From Thermoplasmata archaeon (GTDB lineage: Archaea; Thermoplasmatota; Thermoplasmata; Lutacidiplasmatales; UBA184), in the NCBI GenBank assembly GCA_030039715.1, contig JASHVA010000124.1, forward strand, positions 1 through 24,758: a stretch of DNA of 24,758 bases, written 5' to 3'. Within the stretch, counting starts at the first letter, position 1, and every line of letters begins with the position of its first letter. Below are positions 7,243-14,611 of this stretch, piece by piece. The position numbers and the translations under genes were made by a program. The notes under the pieces are model-generated. The model had not been told where the DNA came from and did not search any database. It saw only the letters and a program-made list of their open reading frames with translations.

Positions 7243-8457
7243 ATGGAGCTCGTGCTCCCCGACACGCTCACGGGGAGGCCCCGCGCGGTGCGACGGAAGC
7301 CGGGACGGCCGGTCGCGCTCTACGTCTGCGGACCGACCGTCTACGACGCCGCCCACGTCGGGCACGGCCGCAACTACCTCGTCTTCGACGTGGCCCGTCG
7401 GTTCCTGGAGGCCGAGGGGATCCCCGTGCGGCACGTGATGAACATCACCGACTTCGAGGACAAGCTCGACGCGCGGGCCGAGGAGCTCGGGGTCTCCTGG
7501 CGCGCGCTCGCCCGGCGGGAGGAGCGCGCCTTCCTGCGGGACCTGGCCGCGCTGCACCTCCTGCTTCCGCAGCTCACGCCGCGGGCCACGGAGTACGTCC
7601 CCCGGATGGTGGAGGTCGCGCGCCGGCTGATGCGGACCGGCCGGGTCTACCGGGACGGGAACGAATGGACCTACACGCCGCCCCACCGGGCGGCCGGGAA
7701 GAACTTCCCGACCGACCGGCAGCTGGCGGCGCACGCGGTGAGCGAGCCCGGGCACCCGTTCCCCGAGAGCGCCGGTCGCGCCGGGGCCTTCATGATCTGG
7801 CGCCTGCAGAGGCCGCCGAAGCCCTCGTGGCCGAGCCCGTGGGGGCCGGGGATCCCCGGTTGGCATCTCGAGTGTTACGCGATGGCCGACCGGCTGCTCG
7901 GCCTCCCCGTCGACCTGCACGGGGGCGGCCTCGACCTCATCTACCCCCACCACTATGCCGAGAACGAGATCGCGCTCGAGTTCCGGGGCCGACCGTTCTC
8001 CCACGTCTTCCTGCACGTCGGCTTCGTGCTGATCGACGGCTCGAAGATGTCGAAGTCCCGGGGCGCCCTCGTCCCCCTCCGGACCGCCCTCAACGAGGTC
8101 GGCGCCGACGCGCTCCGGTGGTACCTCCTCTCGACCCCGCCGACCGAGCGTCTCCCGTGGAGCCCGGTCGAGCTCGCCCGCTCCCGGGCGGAGTTCCTCC
8201 GCGTGCGGGACGCCGTGCGCCATTGGATGCGTGCCAGCGCGGGGGGCCGGGACTCCGCCGCCTCCGCCCGACGCCTCGCCGCGGACGTACGCCGGGAGCT
8301 GGCCCGCGGGCTCGCGACGGACCGTGCCTTCCGCCGGTTGAGCGCCTGGGCCACGACCGAAACCGAGCGCGGCGGGGCCGTCGCCCGCACCGACCGGGCG
8401 CGCGCCCGGGCGGCGTTCCGCGACATCGAGGCGCGGACCGGCCTCCGGCTGCTCTAG
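7243..8457 (+). CDS. cysS: Cysteinyl-tRNA synthetase, short form
   Basis: A 404-residue class I synthetase charging tRNA-Cys (usual length about 460). VCGPTVYDAAHVGHGRNY holds the first zinc-binding Cys (C29) and the HIGH-type motif (HVGH, 38-41). MNITDFEDKL follows at 66-75. GPGIPGWHLECYAMA carries the second zinc-binding Cys (C211). HGGGLDLIYPHHYAENE carries the His/Glu ligands with two extra residues compared with the usual PHHENE. KMSKS is at 268-272. The C-terminal region after about 340 is short and Arg/Ala-rich, so the anticodon-binding part is reduced. The ATG at 7243 is chosen over upstream in-frame codons because the domain begins within a few residues and the TATA-like box lies 30 nt away. 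The stop shares CTAG with the convergent thiolase gene. Confidence 0.9.
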   Translation: MELVLPDTLTGRPRAVRRKPGRPVALYVCGPTVYDAAHVGHGRNYLVFDVARRFLEAEGIPVRHVMNITDFEDKLDARAEELGVSWRALARREERAFLRDLAALHLLLPQLTPRATEYVPRMVEVARRLMRTGRVYRDGNEWTYTPPHRAAGKNFPTDRQLAAHAVSEPGHPFPESAGRAGAFMIWRLQRPPKPSWPSPWGPGIPGWHLECYAMADRLLGLPVDLHGGGLDLIYPHHYAENEIALEFRGRPFSHVFLHVGFVLIDGSKMSKSRGALVPLRTALNEVGADALRWYLLSTPPTERLPWSPVELARSRAEFLRVRDAVRHWMRASAGGRDSAASARRLAADVRRELARGLATDRAFRRLSAWATTETERGGAVARTDRARARAAFRDIEARTGLRLL

Positions 8458-9659
8458 AGGCCGGCGCGGTCGACCACGAGGCTGAGGCCGTTCCCGCCGC
8501 CCATGCAGAGCGTGGCGAGACCGAGCTCGGTCCGCGAACGCACGAGCTCGTGGACGAGCGTCACGACGATCCGGGCACCGCTCGCGCCGATCGGATGTCC
8601 GAGGGCGACCGCGCCGCCGTTGACGTTGAACCGGTCGTCGGCGAAACCGAACTCCCGCTGCACCGCGATCGACGCCGAGGCGTAGGCCTCGTTGTGCTCG
8701 ACGCGGTCGAAGTCGGACGCGGCGAGGCCGGTACGGGCGAGATGCTCCTTCACGGTCGGGATCGGCGACTCCATGACGTCGCGGGGGTGGACGCCGCTCT
8801 CGCCCGCGGAGTGGATCCAGGCGATCGGCTTCGCCCCGCGCGCGCGGACTTCCTTCGCGCTCGCGAGGACGAGCGCGGCGGCGCCGTCGGAGAGTTTGGA
8901 GGAGTTGCCGGCGGTGAGCACCCCGTCCGGGGCGAACACGGGCTTCAAGCGCGCGAGCTTCTCGAGGGTCGTGTCCGCCCGGGGCGCCTCGTCGTGATCG
9001 AGCACTTCTCCCGTGAGGGTCCACTCCTTCGGCACGGGCACGAGCTCGGACTCGAACGTGCGGGCGGCCACCGCCCGCGAGGCGCGCAGGTGGCTCCGCA
9101 GGCCGTAGGCGTCGACGTCGGCGCGCGTGAGGCCGAGCTTCTTCGCGATCCGCTCTCCCGTGAGTCCCATGATCTCGTGCTCGTCGTAGGCGTCGATCAG
9201 CGCGTCCCGCTGCATCCCGTCGTCGAGCGTGTGGGGACCCGGTAGGCTCCCCCAGCGCAGCGCCGGGTCGAGGAGGTACGGCGCACGCGACATGCTTTCC
9301 ATGGCGCCGACCAGGACCCGGTCGAAATCGCCCGCCCGGATCGCCTGGAACCCCCAGTGGATCGCTTTCATGCCGGAACCGCAGACCATGTTGACCGTCG
9401 CCCCGCCGACCGGGTCGGGAACGCCGGCCCCACGGAGGACCTGCCGGGCCGGATTCTGCCCTGCGCCCGCCTGGATCGCCTGGCCGAAGAGGACCTGCTG
9501 GACGTCGGAGGCTTCCCAGTGGGCCCGCTCCAGCGCGGCGCGGGCCGCGAGGGTCCCGAGCTGGGTCGCCGGGACGTTCCGGAGCGCCCCCCCGAACCGG
9601 CCGATGGGGGTACGGACGGCCGCCAGGATCGCGACCGAGTGGGGAGGAGGCGACGGCAT
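8454..9659 (-). CDS. Acetyl-CoA C-acetyltransferase (thiolase)
   Basis: A 401-residue thiolase of full length that condenses or cleaves acyl-CoA units. All active-site elements are present: the nucleophile C93 in VNMVCGSGMKA, the histidine in ALGHPIGASGAR (about H355), and the second cysteine in CMGGGNG (about C385). The N-terminal VAILAAVRTPIGRFGG is typical. It resembles the bacterial-type degradative/biosynthetic thiolases with the CxGGGxG ending rather than the short archaeal thiolase-like proteins that pair with HMG-CoA synthase; transfer from bacteria is possible but not tested. It lies 41 nt downstream of the PCNA gene on the same strand with no clear promoter between, so it may be read through. 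The stop overlaps that of cysS in CTAG. Together with the mutase subunit at 18287 it suggests acyl-CoA metabolism. Confidence 0.93.
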   Translation of the reverse strand: MPSPPPHSVAILAAVRTPIGRFGGALRNVPATQLGTLAARAALERAHWEASDVQQVLFGQAIQAGAGQNPARQVLRGAGVPDPVGGATVNMVCGSGMKAIHWGFQAIRAGDFDRVLVGAMESMSRAPYLLDPALRWGSLPGPHTLDDGMQRDALIDAYDEHEIMGLTGERIAKKLGLTRADVDAYGLRSHLRASRAVAARTFESELVPVPKEWTLTGEVLDHDEAPRADTTLEKLARLKPVFAPDGVLTAGNSSKLSDGAAALVLASAKEVRARGAKPIAWIHSAGESGVHPRDVMESPIPTVKEHLARTGLAASDFDRVEHNEAYASASIAVQREFGFADDRFNVNGGAVALGHPIGASGARIVVTLVHELVRSRTELGLATLCMGGGNGLSLVVDRAGL

Positions 9660-9700
9660 GGCTCTCGGACCGAGGCCGCGAGTCGGAGGCCAGCTCCGCG

Positions 9701-10432
9701 CTAGTCCTCTTCGACGCGCGGCGCGAGGAGGTATCGGCCCTCGCCGCGGCCGTCGCTCATCGCGAACTCGACCTTCAGGGGGTACTCGTTGCCGACGTGG
9801 AGCGTGGTGTCCTCCGCGGCGATCGACTTCACCATCGCCGAGAAGAAGTCGAGCGGGTACATGCTCTTCACCGGCTCCTTGACCTCGAGCTTCGTCAGGT
9901 TCTCCTTCGCGATCCGTAGGTCGAGCTGGTCGGTCTCTCCCTCCGAGTGCATCGTGAACGCCGCGGGGTCGAGGGAGAGGGTGACGTGGTCCGTGAAGCT
10001 CTCGCTCCCCCGGATGCCCTGGCGGAGATCCTCCGTCTTGACGGTCACGCTCGCCGGCGGACTCACGTTCGGGACCTTCGGGTCGGTGATCCCCGCCGGG
10101 TCGACGACCGCCATCTGGCGCGTCACGCGGCCGAGCGAAGCGACCAGCCGGTTCTTGCCGTCGAACTGGAAGTCGATGATATCGCCGGGCTTCGAGAGCC
10201 GGAGGACCTCCTTCAGCTTCTCGATGTCGACCCCGAGCTCGGTCGGCTCGCCGGTGAACTCCTCGAAGACCGCTTTGTGCAGCTTCAGGACCAGCATGGC
10301 GACGTGGGAGGGGTCGACCGCCTTCGCCTCGAGACCGTCCTTCGAAATGGAGAGCTTGACCTCGCTCACGAGCGTGGAGACGACCTCCACGACCTCCCGG
10401 AGGTTCTCCATTTTCATTCGGAGCTTGAACAT
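9701..10432 (-). CDS. pcn: DNA polymerase sliding clamp (PCNA)
   Basis: A 243-residue sliding clamp, the usual length for archaeal PCNA, which encircles DNA as a trimer and tethers polymerases, FEN1 and ligase. Recognisable parts are the first domain (LSISKDGLEAKAVDPSHVAM), the interdomain region around residue 115-130, and the C-terminal strand plus tail EGRYLLAPRVEED, like the YLAPRIE ending of archaeal and eukaryotic PCNA. The ATG at 10432 (MFKLRMKMENL) is chosen over an in-frame start 24 nt upstream because PCNA begins with MFK-type sequence, and a CTTTTTAG box sits about 38 nt upstream, giving a short leader. The same box lies in the divergent gap before alaX. Only one PCNA gene is visible here. 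Confidence 0.95.
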   Translation of the reverse strand: MFKLRMKMENLREVVEVVSTLVSEVKLSISKDGLEAKAVDPSHVAMLVLKLHKAVFEEFTGEPTELGVDIEKLKEVLRLSKPGDIIDFQFDGKNRLVASLGRVTRQMAVVDPAGITDPKVPNVSPPASVTVKTEDLRQGIRGSESFTDHVTLSLDPAAFTMHSEGETDQLDLRIAKENLTKLEVKEPVKSMYPLDFFSAMVKSIAAEDTTLHVGNEYPLKVEFAMSDGRGEGRYLLAPRVEED

Positions 10433-10463
10433 CCTAAGCCTCGGCGCGCTCCACACCGGCCCC

Positions 10464-10475
10464 CTCTAAAAAGCC
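10464..10475. promoter_or_regulatory. AT-rich promoter box shared by divergent pcn and alaX
   Basis: CTCTAAAAAGCC on the plus strand reads GGCTTTTTAGAG on the minus strand. It is centred about 38 nt before the PCNA ATG (10432). It lies 45 or 63 nt before the two candidate alaX GTG starts. It is the only AT-rich stretch in the 100-nt divergent gap, so it may drive both directions; the assignment to pcn is better supported. Confidence 0.45.
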
Positions 10476-10532
10476 TTCTCCGAGCGCGGGCGGGAGCAAC
10501 GGGTTTCTCTACCGGTGCGTGGGTTCCGGTCC

Positions 10533-11291
10533 GTGACCGAACTCGCGTACCTCCCCGACCTCGAGTCGGCGTACGTGCGCACGTTCCGGGCCCGGGTCAC
10601 CGCCCTCCCGCCCGGGGCGGTCGTGCTCGACCGCACCTACTTCTATCCGACCGGGGGCGGCCAGCCGTCCGACCGGGGGACCCTGCGACTCGAGTCCGGG
10701 AGGTCCCTCGAGGTGTTCGACGTCACGAAATCCGGAGCGGCGGTCGTGCACCGGGTCCGGGGGGACCCGGCCGCGCTCCGGGCGCTCTCCGTCGGAACGG
10801 ACGTCGAGGGCACGATCGACTGGGAGCGCCGGCACCGTCACATGCGCCTCCACACGGCGCAGCACTTCGTCAGCGCTCGAATCTTCGCACGGACCGGACT
10901 GCGCACCCGGCGCGCCAATCTGGCCGGGTCCGGGGCGACGATCGACCTCGAGGCCGCGCTCTCCCCCGAGCTCCTCGGCCCCGTCGGCGCGGACCTGCTC
11001 GCGGCGGTCGCAGAGCCGATGGCGGTGACGATCCGGCTCGTCCCCCGGTCCGAGTGGGAAGCGCACCCCGCGGCCGGGCGCTCGGGGCTCGTGCCCCTGC
11101 CACCCCAGGTCGACCCGGTCCGCGTCGTGGAGATCGATGCGTCGGACGTGTGCCCGTGCGGGGGGACCCACGTCCGGTCGACGGGGGAGATCGGAGTGCT
11201 GACCTGGCGGCCGATCGTCTCGCTCGGCGACGGGACGAGCCGCGTCGGGTTCACGCTGGGCGAGCGCGCCCCTTCCACTCCGACCGCGTGA
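10533..11291 (+). CDS. alaX: Alanyl-tRNA editing protein AlaX
   Basis: A 252-residue free-standing homologue of the AlaRS editing domain that hydrolyses mischarged tRNA-Ala, mostly Ser-tRNA-Ala. The zinc-binding motifs are HTAQH (H107, H111) and CPCGGTH (C209, H213). YFYPTGGGQPSDRG in the N-terminal beta-barrel is the family signature. Size fits the mid-length AlaX-M class. The start is uncertain: GTG at 10533 gives the typical MTELAYL-like beginning and is preferred, while GTG at 10515 would add six residues. No clear ribosome-binding site supports either. The 3' end overlaps the convergent GNAT gene by 41 nt. It is divergent from pcn. Confidence 0.9.
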   Translation: MTELAYLPDLESAYVRTFRARVTALPPGAVVLDRTYFYPTGGGQPSDRGTLRLESGRSLEVFDVTKSGAAVVHRVRGDPAALRALSVGTDVEGTIDWERRHRHMRLHTAQHFVSARIFARTGLRTRRANLAGSGATIDLEAALSPELLGPVGADLLAAVAEPMAVTIRLVPRSEWEAHPAAGRSGLVPLPPQVDPVRVVEIDASDVCPCGGTHVRSTGEIGVLTWRPIVSLGDGTSRVGFTLGERAPSTPTA

Positions 11292-11802
11292 TCCCGTAGA
11301 CGAGCACGTCGTGCCACCGCCCGTGGTGGAAGAGCGCGCCGCGCAGCGTCCCCTCCCGGCGGAAGCCCAGCCCCTCGACCAGTCGGGACGACGGGACGTT
11401 CTCCACGTCGCAGGTGGCGCCGATCCGCTCGACGGACGTCGTCGCGTAGAGATGGTCGACCAAGAGACCGACCGCTTCGCGGCCGTACCCGCGTCCTCGC
11501 GCGCCGCGGTCGCCCAGCACGTACCAGACGTCGACGTACTCGAGGACGGGATGGGCGAGGTAGTGGCCGACGAATCCGATCGGGCCCGGGGCGTCCCGGC
11601 GCTCGACCACGAACCGCGGCGCGAGGGACGCCGGGTTGCCGGGAGCCGTCTCGACCGAGTGGACGAAGCTGTCCAGCGTGTCGACGGCGAACCGGTCGTA
11701 CGGCGCGACGACCTCCGGGTCGTTGTACCAGGCGAAGAGGGTGGGGTAGTCCCCGGGGACGAGCGGGCGCAGTCGGACCGACGGGCCCTCCAGCGCGCTC
11801 AT
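11251..11802 (-). CDS. GNAT-family N-acetyltransferase (RimJ/RimL-like)
   Basis: A 183-residue acetyltransferase. VRLRPLVPGDYPTLFAWYNDP at the N-terminus is the opening of RimJ/RimL-type GNATs. The acetyl-CoA-binding motif A is RGARGRGYGREA (R-x-x-G-x-G/A form). CDVENVPSSRLVEGLGFRREG is the typical N-x-x-S-x-x-x-x-E-x-x-G-F-x-x-E-G motif B, and the last strand is GRWHDVLVYGI. Substrates in this family include protein N-termini, antibiotics and small amines; none can be named here. It starts 6 nt after the stop of the winged-helix gene and is the last gene of a three-gene operon. Its 3' end overlaps alaX by 41 nt. Confidence 0.9.
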   Translation of the reverse strand: MSALEGPSVRLRPLVPGDYPTLFAWYNDPEVVAPYDRFAVDTLDSFVHSVETAPGNPASLAPRFVVERRDAPGPIGFVGHYLAHPVLEYVDVWYVLGDRGARGRGYGREAVGLLVDHLYATTSVERIGATCDVENVPSSRLVEGLGFRREGTLRGALFHHGRWHDVLVYGITRSEWKGRARPA

Positions 11803-11808
11803 GACGCG

Positions 11809-12189
11809 CTAGCCGGTCGCGCTCCGGTCACGGCGGGGTCCGCGGCCCGGGGCCGCGGGCTCCTCCCCGTCGTCCTCCGGACCGGAGGCGCCCCCCTGCT
11901 CCTCCCGCATGTGCTCGAGCGCCTTCCGGTGACCGCTCGGCGTCAGCGAGAAGACGTGCTTCGGCTCCGAATAGCCGACCACGTACTGGGTCCGCCGCAA
12001 CACCATCCGCGACATCTCGAGGGAACGGAGGGCGTTCTTGAGGTCGGCCGGGTCTTCGCTCGCGAACTTGCGCGCGATGCCGAACTCGGTGGTCCATTGG
12101 TCGGCCTCGAACCGGATCTGCTGACCCCGGTGCTCTAGGAGGTGGAGCAGGAGCGAGCGCTCGAGCCGTTCCATCTCCTCTTGCGGCAT
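11809..12189 (-). CDS. Winged-helix protein, predicted transcription regulator
   Basis: A 126-residue protein not assigned to a named family. Residues 4-100 look like a winged helix: helices in MERLERSLLLHLLEHRG and the region TTEFGIARKFASEDPADLKNALRSLEMSRMV, then a wing-like pair ending in HVFSLTPSGHRKALEH, the common LTPxG ending of archaeal wHTH domains. Residues after about 103 are an acidic and then basic, Gly/Pro-rich, probably disordered tail. The ATG at 12189 is chosen because GGGAGGGAG lies immediately upstream. Longer in-frame sequence upstream belongs to another gene's frame. It sits 17 nt after the 74-residue protein and 6 nt before the GNAT gene, so the three are probably co-expressed. 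DNA targets are unknown. Confidence 0.72.
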   Translation of the reverse strand: MPQEEMERLERSLLLHLLEHRGQQIRFEADQWTTEFGIARKFASEDPADLKNALRSLEMSRMVLRRTQYVVGYSEPKHVFSLTPSGHRKALEHMREEQGGASGPEDDGEEPAAPGRGPRRDRSATG

Positions 12190-12198
12190 CTCCCTCCC
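12190..12198 (-). promoter_or_regulatory. Strong ribosome-binding site of the winged-helix gene
   Basis: On the minus strand GGGAGGGAG directly precedes the ATG at 12189 and follows the stop of the 74-residue gene. It fixes the start of the winged-helix protein and supports translation from a polycistronic mRNA. Confidence 0.6.
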
Positions 12199-12206
12199 GA
12201 ATTCGC

Positions 12207-12431
12207 TCAGGAGATCGTCGTGATCTCGTAGTTGACGTCGAGTCCCTTGAGGCGCCCGTGCATCTCCGCCACCAGGCGGATCACGCTGTCCAGCGTGGCC
12301 TTCTCCTTCCACTTGTAGACGAAGTCGTGCATCCCCATCGATTCCTCGAACCCGAGCTGCCGCATCACGTCCATGACCTTCAGTGGGTCCGCGCCCTCGG
12401 AGTGAAAGGTCATCCTCACGTACGTTCGCAT
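12207..12431 (-). CDS. Small protein of unknown function, predicted ferredoxin-like alpha/beta fold
   Basis: A 74-residue protein that I do not recognise by name. The pattern is strand (RTYVRMTFHS), helix (DPLKVMDVMRQLGF), two strands (MHDFVYKWKE region), helix (LDSVIRLVAEMHGRLKG), strand (VNYEITTI). This reads as a compact beta-alpha-beta-beta-alpha-beta domain, similar in outline to ACT or RAM sensor domains; that fold call is inference. It is the first gene of an operon with a winged-helix protein and a GNAT acetyltransferase. A sensor subunit for the regulator downstream is one possibility. The promoter is unclear: TTTA near 12478-12481 lies about 49 nt upstream, and the strong TATATA region near 12498 lies 67 nt upstream. 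Confidence 0.8.
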   Translation of the reverse strand: MRTYVRMTFHSEGADPLKVMDVMRQLGFEESMGMHDFVYKWKEKATLDSVIRLVAEMHGRLKGLDVNYEITTIS

Positions 12432-12493
12432 CGGTGGGAGCGCGAGGGGGCACCACCCGTCGCGACTGACGGGCGTGTTTAGGCGGCCGTCCG

Positions 12494-12502
12494 TTTATAT
12501 AT
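12494..12502 (+). promoter_or_regulatory. TATA box for the epimerase gene
   Basis: TTTATATAT is the clearest TATA box of the window, centred about 32 nt before the ATG at 12530, which predicts a leader of only a few nucleotides. It lies in a 98-nt divergent gap and could also help transcription of the small gene at 12431. Confidence 0.65.
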
Positions 12503-12529
12503 GCTTCTCCGCCGTCGGCCGCTCCCAAC

Positions 12530-13495
12530 ATGCCCGAGTCGTCGCGCGCCGGTCCGGTCGTGGTCACAGGGGGCGCCGGGGCGATCGGTTCGGTCCTCGT
12601 CCGGGAGTTCCTCGCCCAAGGTCGCGAAGTGCGAGTCATCGACAGCCTCGTCGGCGGCCGCCGCAGCCACCTTCCGCCGGAAGCGCCCGGCCGGCTCTCG
12701 ATTACGGCTGCCGATGTGAAGGAGCCTGCCGCCTACGACCGCGTGTTCGAGGGCGCGACGGAGTTCTGGCATCTCGCCGCGAACACCGACATCCGCAAGG
12801 GATCGCTCAACGCGCGGCTCGATTTCGACGACGGGATCGTCGCGACCTACGCGGTGCTCGAGACCGCCCGACGCCACGGGGTGCGCCGCGGAGCGTACGC
12901 CTCCTCCAGTGTCGTCTACGGGTACCCGTCCGTCTTCCCGACGCCGGAGTCGTATGGTCCGCTCGCGCCGCAGTCGCTCTACGCCGCGGCGAAGCTCGCC
13001 GGCGAGGCGCTCTTCTCGGCGTACGCCTACACGCACGGTTTCCGCGTGCACCTGTTCCGATTCGCCAACATCATCGGCCCGCACATGACGCACGGCGTGC
13101 TCTACGATTTCTTCGAGAAACTGCGCGCCGACCCGGCGCATCTCGAGGTCCTGGGAGACGGCCGGCAGGCGAAGAGCTACCTTCGTACCGAGGACTGCGT
13201 CGCCGCGATGCTGCTCGCGACCGAACGTGCGGAGGAGCCCGTCAACATCTTCAATCTCGGCACGCGCGACCGGATCTCGGTGCGCGAGATCGCCGAGAAG
13301 GTCGTGCGCGCCCACGGCGGCACGGCCCGGATCGACTTCACCGGGGGAGCCCAGGGCTGGGTCGGGGATGTACCGCAGCAGCTGCTCGCGATCGACAAGA
13401 TCGGCGCGCTCGGCTGGGCGCCCCGCTACACGAGCGCCCAGGCGATCGACCTCTCGATCGAGGAGCTTCGGCGCGAGTCCCCGTCGGCGCGCTAG
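12530..13495 (+). CDS. NAD-dependent sugar epimerase/dehydratase (extended SDR, GalE-like)
   Basis: A 321-residue extended short-chain dehydrogenase/reductase acting on nucleotide sugars. The NAD-binding motif is TGGAGAIG at 13-20, preceded by the first strand and followed by VIDSL, whose Asp suits NAD. The catalytic serine lies in ASSSVVYG (around 124-131) and the Tyr/Lys pair in YAAAK (Y151, K155). RFANIIGP and SYLRTEDCVAAM are further family motifs. Substrate specificity (UDP-glucose, UDP-GlcNAc or another sugar) cannot be set from the sequence. The neighbours are two glycosyltransferases, so it probably supplies activated sugar for surface glycans. A strong TATA box precedes the gene. The stop shares CTAG with the convergent GT4 gene. 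Confidence 0.9.
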   Translation: MPESSRAGPVVVTGGAGAIGSVLVREFLAQGREVRVIDSLVGGRRSHLPPEAPGRLSITAADVKEPAAYDRVFEGATEFWHLAANTDIRKGSLNARLDFDDGIVATYAVLETARRHGVRRGAYASSSVVYGYPSVFPTPESYGPLAPQSLYAAAKLAGEALFSAYAYTHGFRVHLFRFANIIGPHMTHGVLYDFFEKLRADPAHLEVLGDGRQAKSYLRTEDCVAAMLLATERAEEPVNIFNLGTRDRISVREIAEKVVRAHGGTARIDFTGGAQGWVGDVPQQLLAIDKIGALGWAPRYTSAQAIDLSIEELRRESPSAR

Positions 13496-14526
13496 CGCGG
13501 CGTCGGCGACGCGACGCTCGAGTAGAGCGCCACGTAGTCCTGGGCGACGCGGGGCCAGGAAAACCGCTGGCTCGCCGCCGTCCGGGCGGCATCCCCCGTC
13601 CGACGTCGCAGCTCGCCGTCGGCGGCGAGGGCGGTGGAACGTTCTCGGAGGCCGGCCACGAAACGCGGTGCGTCGGAGTCGGGCACGACCCAGCCGGTCC
13701 GCCCGTCCTCCACGGCCCCGGCGACGGCGGGGCCGCCGATCACGGGAAGGCCGGCCGACAGCGCCTGGACCACGACGCCCGAGAGGAGCTCGACCCGGCT
13801 CGGGTGGATCAGCCAGTCGCTCGTGGCGTACCTCCGCTCGAGCTCGGCCTCCGAGAGCTCCCCGAGGAGCTCGACCGAGTCGCCCGCGGCCCGTACTCTC
13901 GCCGCGTACGCGGCGTCGGGCGTCGGTCCGGCGAGGACGAAGTGCGCCCCCGTTCCCCGCAAGGCCGAGGCGGCGAGCTCCCAGCGCTTGAACGGAGCCA
14001 CCACGCCGACTCCGAGCGCGACCGTGCCGGTCCGATGGCTCCAGTCCGGCCGGAACCGCTCCGCGTCCACTCCGAACGGGATGACCGAGATCGGTCGACG
14101 CGTGGCCCCGACGGCCTGCCGAACCGTCTCGGCGAGCGGGGCGGTGAGCGCCACGGCCGCCGCGGCCCGTCGCACCGCCCGACGCTCGAGCCAGTACCCC
14201 CAACGGTGCGACCAGCGCTCTCGATAGTACCAGTGGCGGGAATGCGTGGTGTAGACGAACGGGATGCCCGCCCACGCGAGTCGGTTCGCGACGACGGGCG
14301 AGTTGGCGTGCACCACGTCGTACTCGACCCCCCGCAGGAGGCGGGGCAGGTGCCACGCGAACGGGTACTCGTCCCGCATCCGGCGGTGCCGGACCTCGTT
14401 GACCACGACGGCGTCGTGACCCGCCCGCACGAGCGCGTCGCGAAGTTCCGCGATGAACCGCTCCGTGCCGCCGTAACCGGTCGGAGGGATCGGCTCCACG
14501 CCGGCACCGACCAGAACGATGCGCAC
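13492..14526 (-). CDS. Glycosyltransferase family 4 (GT-B fold)
   Basis: A 344-residue GT-B glycosyltransferase. The N-terminal domain has PPTGYGGTERFIAEL, the glycine-rich loop of GT4 enzymes, and VVHANSP. The C-terminal domain has VIPFGVDAERFRP, VVAPFKRWELA (nucleotide-sugar-binding region) and PSRVELLSGVVVQALSAGLP. The usual E-x7-E motif here reads E246-x7-Q254, so the second glutamate is glutamine. It probably adds a sugar to a lipid-linked or protein-linked glycan at the cytosolic face; donor and acceptor are unknown. The ATG at 14526 has CTTAATTC about 25 nt upstream, consistent with a leaderless mRNA. It is convergent with the epimerase and divergent from the GT2 gene. Confidence 0.9.
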   Translation of the reverse strand: MRIVLVGAGVEPIPPTGYGGTERFIAELRDALVRAGHDAVVVNEVRHRRMRDEYPFAWHLPRLLRGVEYDVVHANSPVVANRLAWAGIPFVYTTHSRHWYYRERWSHRWGYWLERRAVRRAAAAVALTAPLAETVRQAVGATRRPISVIPFGVDAERFRPDWSHRTGTVALGVGVVAPFKRWELAASALRGTGAHFVLAGPTPDAAYAARVRAAGDSVELLGELSEAELERRYATSDWLIHPSRVELLSGVVVQALSAGLPVIGGPAVAGAVEDGRTGWVVPDSDAPRFVAGLRERSTALAADGELRRRTGDAARTAASQRFSWPRVAQDYVALYSSVASPTPR

Positions 14527-14546
14527 GTCTTCCCCACCGCCGCATT

Positions 14547-14554
14547 GAATTAAG
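14547..14554. promoter_or_regulatory. Bidirectional TATA-like box between GT4 and GT2 genes
   Basis: GAATTAAG reads CTTAATTC on the minus strand. It lies about 25 nt before the GT4 ATG (14526, minus). For the plus strand it predicts a start near 14577, about 35 nt before the GT2 ATG at 14612. It is the only AT-rich block in the 85-nt divergent gap. Confidence 0.5.
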
Positions 14555-14580
14555 GGCTACCGGCGTTCTCTTCCGAGGTG

Positions 14581-14600
14581 CCGGGAGCTTCGAGCCCCGG
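14581..14600 (+). repeat. GC-rich hairpin in the predicted 5' leader of the GT2 gene
   Basis: CCGGG-A-GCT-TCG-AGC-CCCGG forms an 8-bp stem with one bulged A and a three-base loop. It lies just downstream of the predicted transcription start and a few nucleotides before the GAGGTG ribosome-binding site of the GT2 gene. It could affect mRNA stability or ribosome access; function is not shown. Confidence 0.5.
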
Positions 14601-14603
14601 ACG

Positions 14604-14609
14604 AGGTGC
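14604..14609 (+). promoter_or_regulatory. Ribosome-binding site of the GT2 gene
   Basis: GAGGTG ends 2 nt before the ATG at 14612 and favours that start over the in-frame GTG at 14606, which lies within the site itself. Confidence 0.5.
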
Positions 14610-14611
14610 GA

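Noticed and set aside
12479..14545. Long minus-strand frame of nearly 700 codons across the epimerase and GT4 region.
   Set aside because: It runs in a different frame from GT4 and is Arg/Gly-rich with no domain; the GT4 and epimerase frames carry all recognisable motifs.
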